Notes under the pieces: model-generated
What the model was told of the DNA's origin: nothing
Database searches by the model: none
Seen by the model: only the letters and a program-made list of their open reading frames with translations
Assembly: GCA_016936595.1 (NCBI GenBank)
Contig: JAFGXO010000228.1
Coordinates: forward strand, 1 to 37,859
DNA from: Bacteroidales bacterium
GTDB taxonomy: Bacteria > Bacteroidota > Bacteroidia > Bacteroidales > JAFGUD01
Length of the DNA stretch: 37,859 nt
Direction of reading: 5' to 3'
In this document: positions 31,736 to 37,859 of the stretch, in pieces
Layout of the letters: each line of letters begins with the position of its first letter
Numbering within the stretch: the first letter of the stretch is position 1
Program-made: the position numbers and the translations under genes

Positions 31736-32089
31736 ATGAAAAACTATTTATCTGAAATAATAGGAAAACTCGAAAAACAATATTTATGCAGTTTCAAACC
31801 AAATAAATTATTTTACCAGCACACCGGAATAAAGCAAAAATTATTTGGTCAAATTATGAGAAATGAAAAACAACCCGATTTTTTACAAGCCGAAAAGCTT
31901 TGCAATTTATTTGCCGTTCCCATTGAAAAACTTGTTGATTTACCTAAACAGTTAGAAATGTTTGAACCTGAATTTGTTGTAGTTCCTTTTGATACTATTA
32001 AAAAAATTGAATTGTTTGTTGCTGATAAACTCGGTAATAAACAAAAAGAAGAATTTACCCCGATTTTAGAAACCTTAAAACCTCAATAA
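31736..32089 (+). CDS. Small HTH protein upstream of the integrase
   Basis: A 117-residue protein with an XRE-like helix-turn-helix at about 20-68 (FKPNKLFYQHTGIKQKLFGQIMRNEKQPDFLQAEKLCNLFAVPIEKLVDL). A C-terminal helix follows (IKKIELFVADKLGNKQKE). It is 1 bp from the integrase gene and so is likely to be co-expressed with it, and may regulate integration or the early promoter. Confidence 0.65.
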   Translation: MKNYLSEIIGKLEKQYLCSFKPNKLFYQHTGIKQKLFGQIMRNEKQPDFLQAEKLCNLFAVPIEKLVDLPKQLEMFEPEFVVVPFDTIKKIELFVADKLGNKQKEEFTPILETLKPQ

Positions 32090-32090
32090 T

Positions 32091-33308
32091 ATGAAATGCA
32101 GTTATTCAATAGTGTATAATCATACAGGAAAACTAAACAAAGACGGTAAAAGCCTTGTACAAATTAGAGTTTATCAAAATTTAGGTTACAAACAACAACA
32201 AAAATACATATCAACAGGTATAAAAATTGAGCCGTCACAATGGGACTCAAAAAAAAGTCAAATTAAAAACCATGCAAACGCCGTTAATCTTAATGCCAAA
32301 ATAAGAAAACAGCTTGCAGACCTCGAAAACTTTGAGCTAAAAATCATTAACAGCAACAAAGATTTTAATATAAACATGTTTAACGATTTCCTAAAAGGAA
32401 AATACACAAACAGTTTAATTGATTTTATAGAAAACGAGGTTAAAGAAATGCAAGCGAGCAAACAATATAAACCTGCATCAATAGAGACGTACAAAGCTTC
32501 GTTTAAAAATTTAAAACAATTTAGAGCTGAAATATTAATGAATGAATTAGATTATTCTTTAATTTCTGATTTTGATAGATTTATAAGGAACAAAGGACGC
32601 AAGCAAAATACAATTGCACGCATTCACAAACATATCAAATTTTTCATAAATAAAGCGGTTCAACGTGGATATTTAGAAATGCACAAAAACCCCTACAATA
32701 ATTTTGCATCAAAAACAATTCAATCAACCAAAATACCATTAAGCACAGACGAATTAAAGAAAATAGAAGAAATTCAATTTTCTAATGATTACAAACATTT
32801 AAACAGAATAAGAGATTATTTTTTATTTATGGTTTACACAGGTTTACGCTACAGCGATTTTGTAAACCTTACAAAAGACGAAGTAAACATAAAAAACATT
32901 GATGATATGTTTTTAAGTTTCAACCCAATAAAAACTGAAACGACATCAAACAAACGTGTTTACGTTCCACTAAAACAAAAAGCGGTTGAAATTATAAAGA
33001 AATATCAAAACGAAGACAGCGAAAATATTTTTTCACACAAAGACACTTTTAGACTTGGCAACAAAATAACTAATCAATATTTTAACCGTGAGTTAAAAAC
33101 GCTTGGCGTTTTATGTCACATCAAAAAAAACATTACTTGTCATGTTGCTCGGCACACATTCGCAACCATCATTTTAAACGCTGGAGTCCCGATTGATGTT
33201 GTCAGCAAATTGCTAGGTCATACTAGTATATCTACAACTATGATTTACGCAAAAACGTTACCTGTGAAAATAAAAGACAGTTTAAAAGATATTGATTTTA
33301 ATTTTTAA
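32091..33308 (+). CDS. int: Tyrosine recombinase (integrase)
   Basis: A 405-residue Bacteroidetes-type integrase. Residues 1-90 form the arm-binding domain (SIVYNHTGKLNKDGKSLVQIRVY, KIEPSQWD), 100-200 the SAM-like core-binding domain, and 215-405 the catalytic domain. The catalytic set is complete: Arg253 in YTGLRYSDF, His351 and Arg354 in CHVARHTFAT, His377 in LLGHTS and nucleophile Tyr386 in MIYAK. It would cut within the 17-bp core in tRNA-Gln and join the circular form to the chromosome. The gene lies 3 kb from attR instead of next to it. The neighbouring excisionase-like and HTH genes probably set the direction of recombination. Confidence 0.93.
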   Translation: MKCSYSIVYNHTGKLNKDGKSLVQIRVYQNLGYKQQQKYISTGIKIEPSQWDSKKSQIKNHANAVNLNAKIRKQLADLENFELKIINSNKDFNINMFNDFLKGKYTNSLIDFIENEVKEMQASKQYKPASIETYKASFKNLKQFRAEILMNELDYSLISDFDRFIRNKGRKQNTIARIHKHIKFFINKAVQRGYLEMHKNPYNNFASKTIQSTKIPLSTDELKKIEEIQFSNDYKHLNRIRDYFLFMVYTGLRYSDFVNLTKDEVNIKNIDDMFLSFNPIKTETTSNKRVYVPLKQKAVEIIKKYQNEDSENIFSHKDTFRLGNKITNQYFNRELKTLGVLCHIKKNITCHVARHTFATIILNAGVPIDVVSKLLGHTSISTTMIYAKTLPVKIKDSLKDIDFNF

Positions 33309-33326
33309 CAACTCAAAAAAACAAAG

Positions 33327-33596
33327 ATGAATACAATTGTTATTAACACGCGCGAACAACTAGAAGATTTTTTAACTCCATTGTTTGAAAAATTTATGGA
33401 GACATTTAAAAAAACATCAACACAGCCAGCAAACTATATGTCTGACGAACTTTTAACAAAAAAAGAAGTTTTGAAAATCACTAAATATAAAGACAGTTGG
33501 TTTTATTACAACCTCACTAAATTGAAAGCTTTTAAGATTAATGGAGAGTGGAGAGTAAAATTTAGTGATTTACAAGATTTTTTAAATGAAAAATAG
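33327..33596 (+). CDS. Excisionase-like HTH protein
   Basis: An 89-residue protein ending in a winged-helix domain of the HTH_17/excisionase type (LTKKEVLKITKYKDSWFYYNLTKLKAFKINGEWRVKFSDLQDFLNEK, about 43-89). Such proteins bend attachment-site DNA and bias the integrase to excision, or act as helix-turn-helix regulators. It follows the integrase by 18 bp and abuts the replication gene, whose ATG begins one base after its stop. Confidence 0.75.
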   Translation: MNTIVINTREQLEDFLTPLFEKFMETFKKTSTQPANYMSDELLTKKEVLKITKYKDSWFYYNLTKLKAFKINGEWRVKFSDLQDFLNEK

Positions 33597-34547
33597 ATGT
33601 TTGATGCTATAAAGTTTCGAGTTGATAATTTAAACACAAATCAACTTCAAAAGCTTGTAGAACGCTTTGCACTTTTTGAAGTGCGAAAACATGACAATAA
33701 AATTTTTTGGCATAATCAACAAAACAGCAATTTAAAACAAAATTTTGGCATATACATAAAAATAGAAGACGGTAAAACACACGTTGAGTTGAGTTTGCAC
33801 AAATTTTATAATTTATTTAGAAATATTGATTTGTCAAACTTCAATGATTTTTCTTTTCAAGACACAAACGGAGCTTTGCAGATGTTGGATAATGTTTTAA
33901 AAGTTCCTATTTTAAAAAGCCGTTTATATTTCTTTGAATATGGTTTGAATTTAGAAATGACAGAACCGCCAAACAATTATATGAATGATTTAAAAAGCAT
34001 TCAACAAGGTAAAAATAAAAAAGAGTTTACGTGGAATATTTATCACAAAAAATTTAAACTATACAGTACAGAAAGACATAGTAAAATAAGAACGGTTTAC
34101 GTGCTTTATGATAAAACTTTTGAGAGCAAAGAAAACGGATTTAACAACGTACCGGAAAAACTTTTGAGGCTAGAAATAAAGCACAAGAGAATTGAAAAGA
34201 AAATTTATTTGGCTGATTTAATGGATTATAATTTTCAATCTGAATTAAAAAGCAAGTTTAAAAAAAGCTTTATTGATTACTGCATATTTGAACAATTCCC
34301 GATTAAACAAAGTTTTTCAGCTAATCAATTGCAAATTTTTTCAGATTTTGAAAATTTAGGTTTTGAAGGTGCAGAAAATAAATTTTATAACCAGTTGCAA
34401 CTTGGCTCAATTTCAAAGAAAACTTATAAAAGAAGGATTGAACAATTAAAAATTTTCAATGAAACCAGCGTAAAACCTGTATTTGTAGAAAAAAAAACGA
34501 CTATTGAATTAAAAGAGAAAATATGGACAAAGTTGTCCACTTTGTAA
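33597..34547 (+). CDS. G2P-like rolling-circle replication initiator
   Basis: A 316-residue protein in the style of the filamentous-phage gene II/X replication family and related Bacteroidetes initiators. Seen: FGIYIKIEDGKTHVELSLHKFYN (about 50-72), RTVYVLYDKTFESK (165-178, with YDK) and KLLRLEIKHKRIEK (188-201), the characteristic strand-Glu-strand of this group, followed by a helical end. Family members nick one strand at the origin and prime rolling-circle synthesis. Several Tyr are near the core and I cannot pick the catalytic one. The gene abuts the excisionase-like gene, and a hairpin-rich gap follows. Presence of this initiator without a DNA polymerase implies host-dependent single-strand replication. 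Confidence 0.7.
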   Translation: MFDAIKFRVDNLNTNQLQKLVERFALFEVRKHDNKIFWHNQQNSNLKQNFGIYIKIEDGKTHVELSLHKFYNLFRNIDLSNFNDFSFQDTNGALQMLDNVLKVPILKSRLYFFEYGLNLEMTEPPNNYMNDLKSIQQGKNKKEFTWNIYHKKFKLYSTERHSKIRTVYVLYDKTFESKENGFNNVPEKLLRLEIKHKRIEKKIYLADLMDYNFQSELKSKFKKSFIDYCIFEQFPIKQSFSANQLQIFSDFENLGFEGAENKFYNQLQLGSISKKTYKRRIEQLKIFNETSVKPVFVEKKTTIELKEKIWTKLSTL

Positions 34548-34794
34548 AACAAAAAAACAAACAACATTTAAAAATAGAAAACGAAATTTAATAAAGCAAA
34601 ACGAAACAACCGCAAAATTTAACAACAAAATTTGACAAAGAGCGGGGGCTATATACACCCCAACAAACAGCGGTTTACTTGCTATATGTTATCCGTAAGG
34701 ATAGAACGGAACAAATAAATAAAAGAAATAACATAGTGTTATTACATCGTTTTTTCTTTTGCTTCTTTTCTTTTAAAATCAAAACACTAAACAA
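34548..34794. other. Hairpin-rich gap after the replication gene, candidate origin
   Basis: No gene is seen in 247 bp. It contains three hairpins: GGGG-GCTATATACA-CCCC at about 34645-34662, the perfect TATCC-GTAA-GGATA at 34690-34703, and the perfect AATAACA-TAG-TGTTATT at 34727-34743. The first is a GC cluster in AT-rich sequence. Rolling-circle origins often lie beside the initiator gene and use such hairpins, so this is the best candidate double- or single-strand origin in the element. The first hairpin may instead serve as a terminator for rep. Confidence 0.4.
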
Positions 34795-35187
34795 ATGAGA
34801 TACGTTATTTACACTAGCAACCCGAACGGTGTTCTAAATCAACCGGAAGGAACAATATTTACACATTTAGCTCCAGCACTATATTTTAATCAAATTTTGA
34901 AAAATCAAGATTTTGAAATTAAGTACAAACAATCAAACGAAGTTTTGACAATTGGAAGTGCAAAAGTAGAAGAATTTAATATTTACCCTCCAGCGGTTCT
35001 TTCTGAGATGTTGGCGTTAGTTTCTTTTGGCTATCCAGCAAAATCAGTTTTAACAATTTTCAACAAAAAATATCCTGAATTTAACATCTATAAAAATAAT
35101 TTGATAGCTGTTATTTTTCGATGGACTGAAAAACGAATTTCAGGAATAAGCAAAATTCATGTACCGAAAATAGCAAAAATAAAATAA
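34795..35187 (+). CDS. Hypothetical protein downstream of rep
   Basis: A 130-residue protein. It begins MRYVIYTSNPNGVL and has a strand-rich first half (EVLTIGSAKVEEFNIYPPAV), then a helical end with basic residues (FRWTEKRISGISKIHVPKIAKIK). No family recognised. It lies alone after the candidate origin, and a 17-bp palindrome follows its stop. Confidence 0.55.
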   Translation: MRYVIYTSNPNGVLNQPEGTIFTHLAPALYFNQILKNQDFEIKYKQSNEVLTIGSAKVEEFNIYPPAVLSEMLALVSFGYPAKSVLTIFNKKYPEFNIYKNNLIAVIFRWTEKRISGISKIHVPKIAKIK

Positions 35188-35204
35188 TTGTCTTACTAAG
35201 ACAA
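35188..35204. repeat. 17-bp palindrome
   Basis: TTGTCTTA-C-TAAGACAA is a perfect inverted repeat with a single central base, starting right after the stop of the gene at 34795-35187. The near-zero loop argues against an RNA hairpin and for a protein-binding site on duplex DNA, or a single-strand origin feature. Confidence 0.5.
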
Positions 35205-35284
35205 GACGAAAAAAAAGCTAGCAGGCACAAACAAAGGAAAGCAACGAAAAACAAATAAATTTATACAAAAAAACTAAAAAAACC

Positions 35285-35794
35285 ATGCTTGAAAATTCAA
35301 AAAAACTAAAAATGAGAGATAAAAAAAAATTAATAATTAGCTCAAGTCTTGAAAAAAAACAAATCATTTTGCAAAATTGTGAAAATTCAGAATTTGAATA
35401 TTTAAACGAACTTTTAAAAATTCCACATGTTAATAAATTTAATTTGTCAATTATTGAAGATGATTTTTTTACCCCGACAGAAAAAGAAATGTCGCTAAAT
35501 TGCATGTTATGTGCTTTAAATCATTTAATTATGAATATAAAAACAACATATCAAAATAAATTAACAGGTGTAACATCTATCATAATACACGGAGATAATC
35601 CTTTCAATGACAGTGTTACTATTTGCCAAAATGATTATGCAGGTGATGATGACGGCACTATTTTTTATTCAAGCGTAAAAACAAATGAAAATATAAATTG
35701 TGCTGATTGTATTGCATTTATTGAATTTTGTAAATCAATATCGAAAAAAAAGATAAGTAAAAAAATCGTGAAAATAGCAGATGTTTACGATTAG
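35285..35794 (+). CDS. Hypothetical protein with two CxxC pairs
   Basis: A 169-residue protein. The N-terminal third is basic and helical (ENSKKLKMRDKKKLIISSSLEKKQ; an alternative ATG at 35312 would shorten it by nine residues). Two CxxC pairs (SLNCMLCALNH near 77-80, and NCADCIAF near 139-142) could bind one metal ion. Between them is a strand-rich core (TSIIIHGDNPFNDSVTICQNDYAGDDDG). No family recognised. Position near attR suggests accessory cargo. Confidence 0.55.
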   Translation: MLENSKKLKMRDKKKLIISSSLEKKQIILQNCENSEFEYLNELLKIPHVNKFNLSIIEDDFFTPTEKEMSLNCMLCALNHLIMNIKTTYQNKLTGVTSIIIHGDNPFNDSVTICQNDYAGDDDGTIFYSSVKTNENINCADCIAFIEFCKSISKKKISKKIVKIADVYD

Positions 35795-35892
35795 CCCATA
35801 ACGGGTTTGAGCTTTGCGTATCTTGAAGTTTTGCAACTTTGAGGTACGAAAAGCGAAAAACGGAAAGTTACGCCAAAGCGAGCGTTAAGAAC
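35795..35892. repeat. Long imperfect stem-loop, second attC-like hairpin
   Basis: GCCCATAACG on the left and CGTTAAGAAC on the right end a long imperfect stem: TAACG pairs with CGTTA, GAGCTTTG-CG with CG-CCAAAGC, and an inner hairpin AAGTT-TTGC-AACTT sits at 35826-35839. Like the hairpin at 1754-1873 it follows an orphan gene and starts with CCATAAC. It recalls attC-type or dispersed Bacteroidetes palindromes, but no integron integrase or array is visible. Confidence 0.5.
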
Positions 35893-35907
35893 TTAACTAT
35901 TAATATT

Positions 35908-36078
35908 ATGAAAGAAGAAATTTTAAAAAGTTATATGAATGCAATAAACGCATCATTACACATATTAAGAACATTGAAACAAGATGGTTTTCACGAATCA
36001 GATAAATACGAAAGGTATTGCAGGATATTGAGAAAGGCGCATTTGCACTGGAATTTTATTCGTTTTAATTGTTCTTAA
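35908..36078 (+). CDS. Small hypothetical protein between inverted repeats
   Basis: A 56-residue helical protein from ATG 35908 (MKEEILKSYMNAINASLHILRTLKQ, ending LRKAHLHWNFIRFNCS). The frame is open 23 codons further up, but only through the hairpin, so I prefer this start. It is framed by an exact inverted repeat, GCGTTAAGAAC at 35882-35892 and GTTCTTAACGC at 36071-36081; the second copy contains the stop codon. Function unknown. Confidence 0.5.
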   Translation: MKEEILKSYMNAINASLHILRTLKQDGFHESDKYERYCRILRKAHLHWNFIRFNCS

Positions 36079-36377
36079 CGCCTACGTATTTGTGTGCTGA
36101 AATTTTTATTTTTCTTAAAAATTTATAACAGCAAAAACGCTGTTAAAGAATATCCAAACGAAAAGAAATATACTATTCTCATTTTATCAAGAGAAACGAC
36201 AATTTCCGAAAATTTTAAATTATTACTTGAATTTAGGTTGTGTTATGTTAGATTTTTTTGAAAATAAACAGAAAAAACAAAAAATCAAAGATTTTTAGGA
36301 TTGTAAAATATTTGTATATTTTTAAAGTGACAATTATAAACACAAATAAGTCAGATTTTTAAATAAATATTAGCTTG
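36079..36377. other. Non-coding right end of the element
   Basis: This 299-bp AT-rich stretch between the last small gene and attR has no credible coding frame. It contains a hairpin, AACAGC-AAAAAC-GCTGTT, at 36127-36144 without a T-run. Integrase arm-type sites are expected in such a place, but I could not define repeats long enough to name them. Confidence 0.4.
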
Positions 36378-36394
36378 TCTTTGTGGGTCAGCAA
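36378..36394 (+). repeat. attR: attR core (17 bp)
   Basis: Exact copy of the tRNA-Gln 3' sequence TCTTTGTGGGTCAGCAA. Upstream sequence cannot form a tRNA, so this is the element's own attP arm joined to the chromosome. The original chromosomal sequence beyond the tRNA resumes at 36395. Confidence 0.9.
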
Positions 36395-36428
36395 ACTCCG
36401 GAATATTTATTTCGGAGTTTTTTTTGTT
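36394..36428 (+). terminator. Displaced original terminator of tRNA-Gln
   Basis: AACTCCG pairs with CGGAGTT across GAATATTTATTT, followed by eight T residues and starting at the very edge of attR. Before insertion it would have begun 3 bp past the tRNA 3' end, a normal spacing. In the integrated state it ends no obvious gene. Confidence 0.85.
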
Positions 36429-36514
36429 ACTGCCTATTAAAAATATCAGTCTATTTTTTTGTGAAAATTGGAATTTGTTTTGAATTTTATAATTTTGAAG
36501 ATAATTTGAAAATT

Positions 36515-37087
36515 ATGGAAGAAAGATTATTGTTAAATAACTTTGATTCTTTTGTTGTTGATAATAAAAAATCAATTGTAGATAAATATTTTGAGTTGAA
36601 TTTATCCAAAGTTAATCTGACTAATATTGAAACAACAAAAGAAAATTCTCAATGGCTTGCAATGGTTTCTATTCCAAAGAATAAAATTGATGATTTTGTT
36701 CTTGCTTTTTGTGTAATGTGGGTTTTTATTGAGATTGTATATGAAGAAATGGATTTGTCATTGATAGATAAAAAGATAGTTGAAGAATTTATAGATTATA
36801 GACTTATTGAATTTGCCAAAAATTGTAAACCTAAATTATTAAGTAGCCAAAAAGCTGCTAAAATTGCATCGTGGTTTATTTCTGATTTTATGGATTCTCT
36901 TGAAAATTCTTCAAATCATCATGAAACTGGCAAGAATCGTATTACCCGTAATAATGAAGAAATTCCTTCCGGTAAATTCAAGTTTGATTTGTCTGACACA
37001 AAACAAGGTGGTCATTTTTTCTCTCCTGCTTTTGATGGCTATATTTTGTTAGAAAAAGAAAAAGATTTTTGTTTAATAACAATTTAA
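36515..37087 (+). CDS. Hypothetical host protein upstream of gldH
   Basis: A 190-residue protein from ATG 36515; the frame extends upstream only through the terminator and attR, so earlier starts are unlikely. It is mostly helical and soluble, with NSQWLAMVSIPKNKIDDFVLAFCVMWVFIEIVYEEMDLSL in the middle and a His/Asn-rich linker (SSNHHETGKNRITRNNEE) before a short beta end (KFDLSDTKQGGHFFSPAFDGYILLEKE). No family recognised. It is 10 bp from gldH and should be co-transcribed. Confidence 0.6.
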   Translation: MEERLLLNNFDSFVVDNKKSIVDKYFELNLSKVNLTNIETTKENSQWLAMVSIPKNKIDDFVLAFCVMWVFIEIVYEEMDLSLIDKKIVEEFIDYRLIEFAKNCKPKLLSSQKAAKIASWFISDFMDSLENSSNHHETGKNRITRNNEEIPSGKFKFDLSDTKQGGHFFSPAFDGYILLEKEKDFCLITI

Positions 37088-37097
37088 AACTAAATTT

Positions 37098-37580
37098 ATG
37101 AAAACTGTTAGATTTTTCCCTGTATTGTTTATTCTGTTGTTCTTTGTAACAAGTTGCAACGAAAATCGTGTTTTTGAAAAGCACAGAAAAAATTTCACTG
37201 ATTATCGTTGGCAATCTTCAAATATTTGTGAATTTTCGCCTGTGATTGAGGATACTACATTAGATTACCAAATTTATTTTGCTTTTCGTCATATCTATGG
37301 ATTTCAGTTTAAAAGTATTAGTATTAACATTGAAATGACAACTCCTTCGGGCAAAATTACCAGCAAAGATTATGTTATTGATGTTTTTGGTACAGGAAAT
37401 GAATATTTAAGCGAATGTGCCGGTGATTATTGTGATTTAGAAACATTAATAGAAGATAATTATAAATTTGAAGAAACAGGAACATATACCTTTAAAATAA
37501 AACATTTAATGGAAAATGATCCAATTCCTAACGTTATGGAAGTAGGTCTTATTATTGATAAAATCCCGGTTGAGGAATAA
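37098..37580 (+). CDS. gldH: Gliding motility lipoprotein GldH
   Basis: A 160-residue lipoprotein: signal FFPVLFILLFFVTSC with the lipobox cysteine at about residue 20, followed by NENRVFEKHRKN and YRWQSSNICEFSPVIEDTTLDYQIYFAFRHIYGFQFKSISINIEMTTPSG, the GldH pattern (RVFEKH, W, F...I.D...Y.I.F..RH...Y). It ends with GTYTFKIKHLMENDPIPNVMEVGLIID, also typical. GldH is needed for gliding in Flavobacterium and is conserved even in many non-gliding Bacteroidetes. Its mechanism is not settled. The stop codon lies inside the first unit of the downstream repeat array. Confidence 0.85.
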   Translation: MKTVRFFPVLFILLFFVTSCNENRVFEKHRKNFTDYRWQSSNICEFSPVIEDTTLDYQIYFAFRHIYGFQFKSISINIEMTTPSGKITSKDYVIDVFGTGNEYLSECAGDYCDLETLIEDNYKFEETGTYTFKIKHLMENDPIPNVMEVGLIIDKIPVEE

Positions 37581-37859
37581 TAGAATGATAGAATGATTGA
37601 ATAATAGAATGATTGAATGATTGATTGCTAGAATGATTGAATAATTGAATGCTAGAATGCTAGAATGATTGAATGCTAGAATGATTGAATAATTGAATGC
37701 TAGAATGATTGAATGCTAGAATGATTGAATGCTAGAATGATTGAATGCTAGAATGATTGAATGATTGAATAATAGAATGATTGAATGCTAGAATGATTGA
37801 ATAATTGAATGCTAGAATGATTGAATGCTAGAATGATTGAATAATTGAATGCTAGAATG
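37575..37859 (+). repeat. 8-bp tandem repeat array at the window end
   Basis: About 35 head-to-tail 8-mers of the form GAAT(G/A)(A/C)T(T/A), mainly GAATGATT, GAATGCTA and GAATAATT (one unit reads GATTGCTA), run without interruption from the last codon of gldH to the window edge. The variants often alternate (GAATGATT GAATGCTA), giving 16- and 40-bp higher-order periods. All units lack a coding pattern and no downstream gene is visible. Confidence 0.95.

Larger units (their letters stand above)
18693..36394 (+). mobile_element. Integrated element at tRNA-Gln, probable tail-less prophage
   Basis: The element is bounded by a perfect 17-bp direct repeat that includes the tRNA-Gln 3' end. One unit plus one repeat is 17,685 bp. 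It encodes a tyrosine integrase, an excisionase-like protein, a G2P-like rolling-circle initiator, an XRE repressor with operators, and a late run of small beta-rich and single-pass membrane proteins with a CHAP hydrolase. No terminase, portal, tail, relaxase or type IV secretion gene is visible. A temperate, tail-less, possibly lipid-containing and ssDNA phage (FLiP-like in plan) explains the content best. A rolling-circle satellite or integrative plasmid with a surface-protein module remains possible. Boundaries are firm; virus identity is inferred. Confidence 0.8.

Noticed and set aside
35839-35907. N-terminal extension of the 56-residue gene
   Set aside because: The extension runs through the right arm of the long hairpin and has no protein-like pattern.
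18693-36394. Filamentous phage (inovirus) prophage
   Set aside because: A G2P-like initiator is present, but no Zot-type morphogenesis ATPase or small signal-peptide coat gene is recognisable, and the CHAP lysis-type protein and integrase-driven layout do not fit well.
18693-36394. Tailed prophage
   Set aside because: No large terminase, portal, protease, tail tube or tape-measure gene; the largest late gene is a transglutaminase-like membrane protein.
18693-36394. Integrative conjugative element
   Set aside because: No relaxase, coupling protein or Tra genes; the initiator looks like a replication protein and the late proteins are short and beta-rich.
36383-36514. Longer start for the gene at 36515
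   Set aside because: The extension would begin inside attR and read through the displaced tRNA terminator; composition there is not protein-like.
37575-37859. CRISPR array
   Set aside because: Units are 8 bp and contiguous, with no unique spacers and no cas genes nearby; it is a simple tandem repeat.

Overview
The window is an AT-rich Bacteroidota (Bacteroidetes) chromosome segment, probably class Bacteroidia or a gliding-type relative. Evidence: a GldH-type gliding lipoprotein at the right end, a PorE-like TPR/beta-propeller/OmpA protein, secreted FGE-fold proteins, many lipoproteins with short LxxC lipoboxes, near absence of Shine-Dalgarno sequences, and promoter elements of the Bacteroidetes type (TTTG - about 20 bp - TAnnTTTG), seen most clearly in front of tRNA-Gln.

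Host part, 1-18.6 kb. The left end (1-3.1 kb) is accessory: a membrane-protein gene broken by an in-frame TAA, a stand-alone RhuM-family gene, a GC-rich nested hairpin and an orphan lipoprotein. Then comes a minus-strand housekeeping run (YitT transporter, nucleoside 2-deoxyribosyltransferase-like protein, tRNA-dihydrouridine synthase). It is followed by a signalling locus: a membrane hybrid histidine kinase whose kinase part looks dead but whose receiver is intact, back-to-back with an operon of two secreted proteins and a Cache-like/GAF/PAS sensor without an output enzyme. Next are a lipoprotein, the PorE-like protein, two secreted FGE-fold paralogues lacking the paired active-site cysteines, a possible outer-membrane protein, a PrsW-type protease and tRNA-Gln(UUG).

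Integrated element, 18,693-36,394. A 17-bp sequence covering the 3' end of tRNA-Gln is repeated exactly at 36,378-36,394, and the tRNA's presumed original terminator now lies just beyond that distal copy. About 17.7 kb therefore appears to have entered by tyrosine recombination into the tRNA 3' end. The element holds a long rightward gene run (18.9-27.6 kb), a leftward block with a zinc-ribbon protein, a MazF-like remnant, two secreted/lipoproteins and an XRE repressor, then a rightward early block with small regulators, tyrosine integrase, excisionase-like protein and a G2P-like rolling-circle initiator. A repressor operator array made of TGTAGA half-sites overlaps the early promoter.

The late run has no terminase, portal, tail or conjugation gene. 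It encodes a jelly-roll-like candidate coat protein followed at once by a terminator, two small beta-rich paralogues, several single-pass membrane proteins, a transglutaminase-like protein with a membrane segment and histone-like tail, an annexin-like protein, a CHAP hydrolase fused to a PBECR-like nuclease domain, a membrane-anchored GIY-YIG protein and a holin-like peptide. My best reading is a temperate, tail-less, possibly membrane-containing phage replicating by rolling circle, comparable in outline to FLiP-type phages but larger and integrating. This is an inference from gene content; no homology search was possible.

Right of the element the chromosome resumes with a hypothetical gene and gldH, whose stop codon opens into a 285-bp array of 8-bp repeats that runs off the window.
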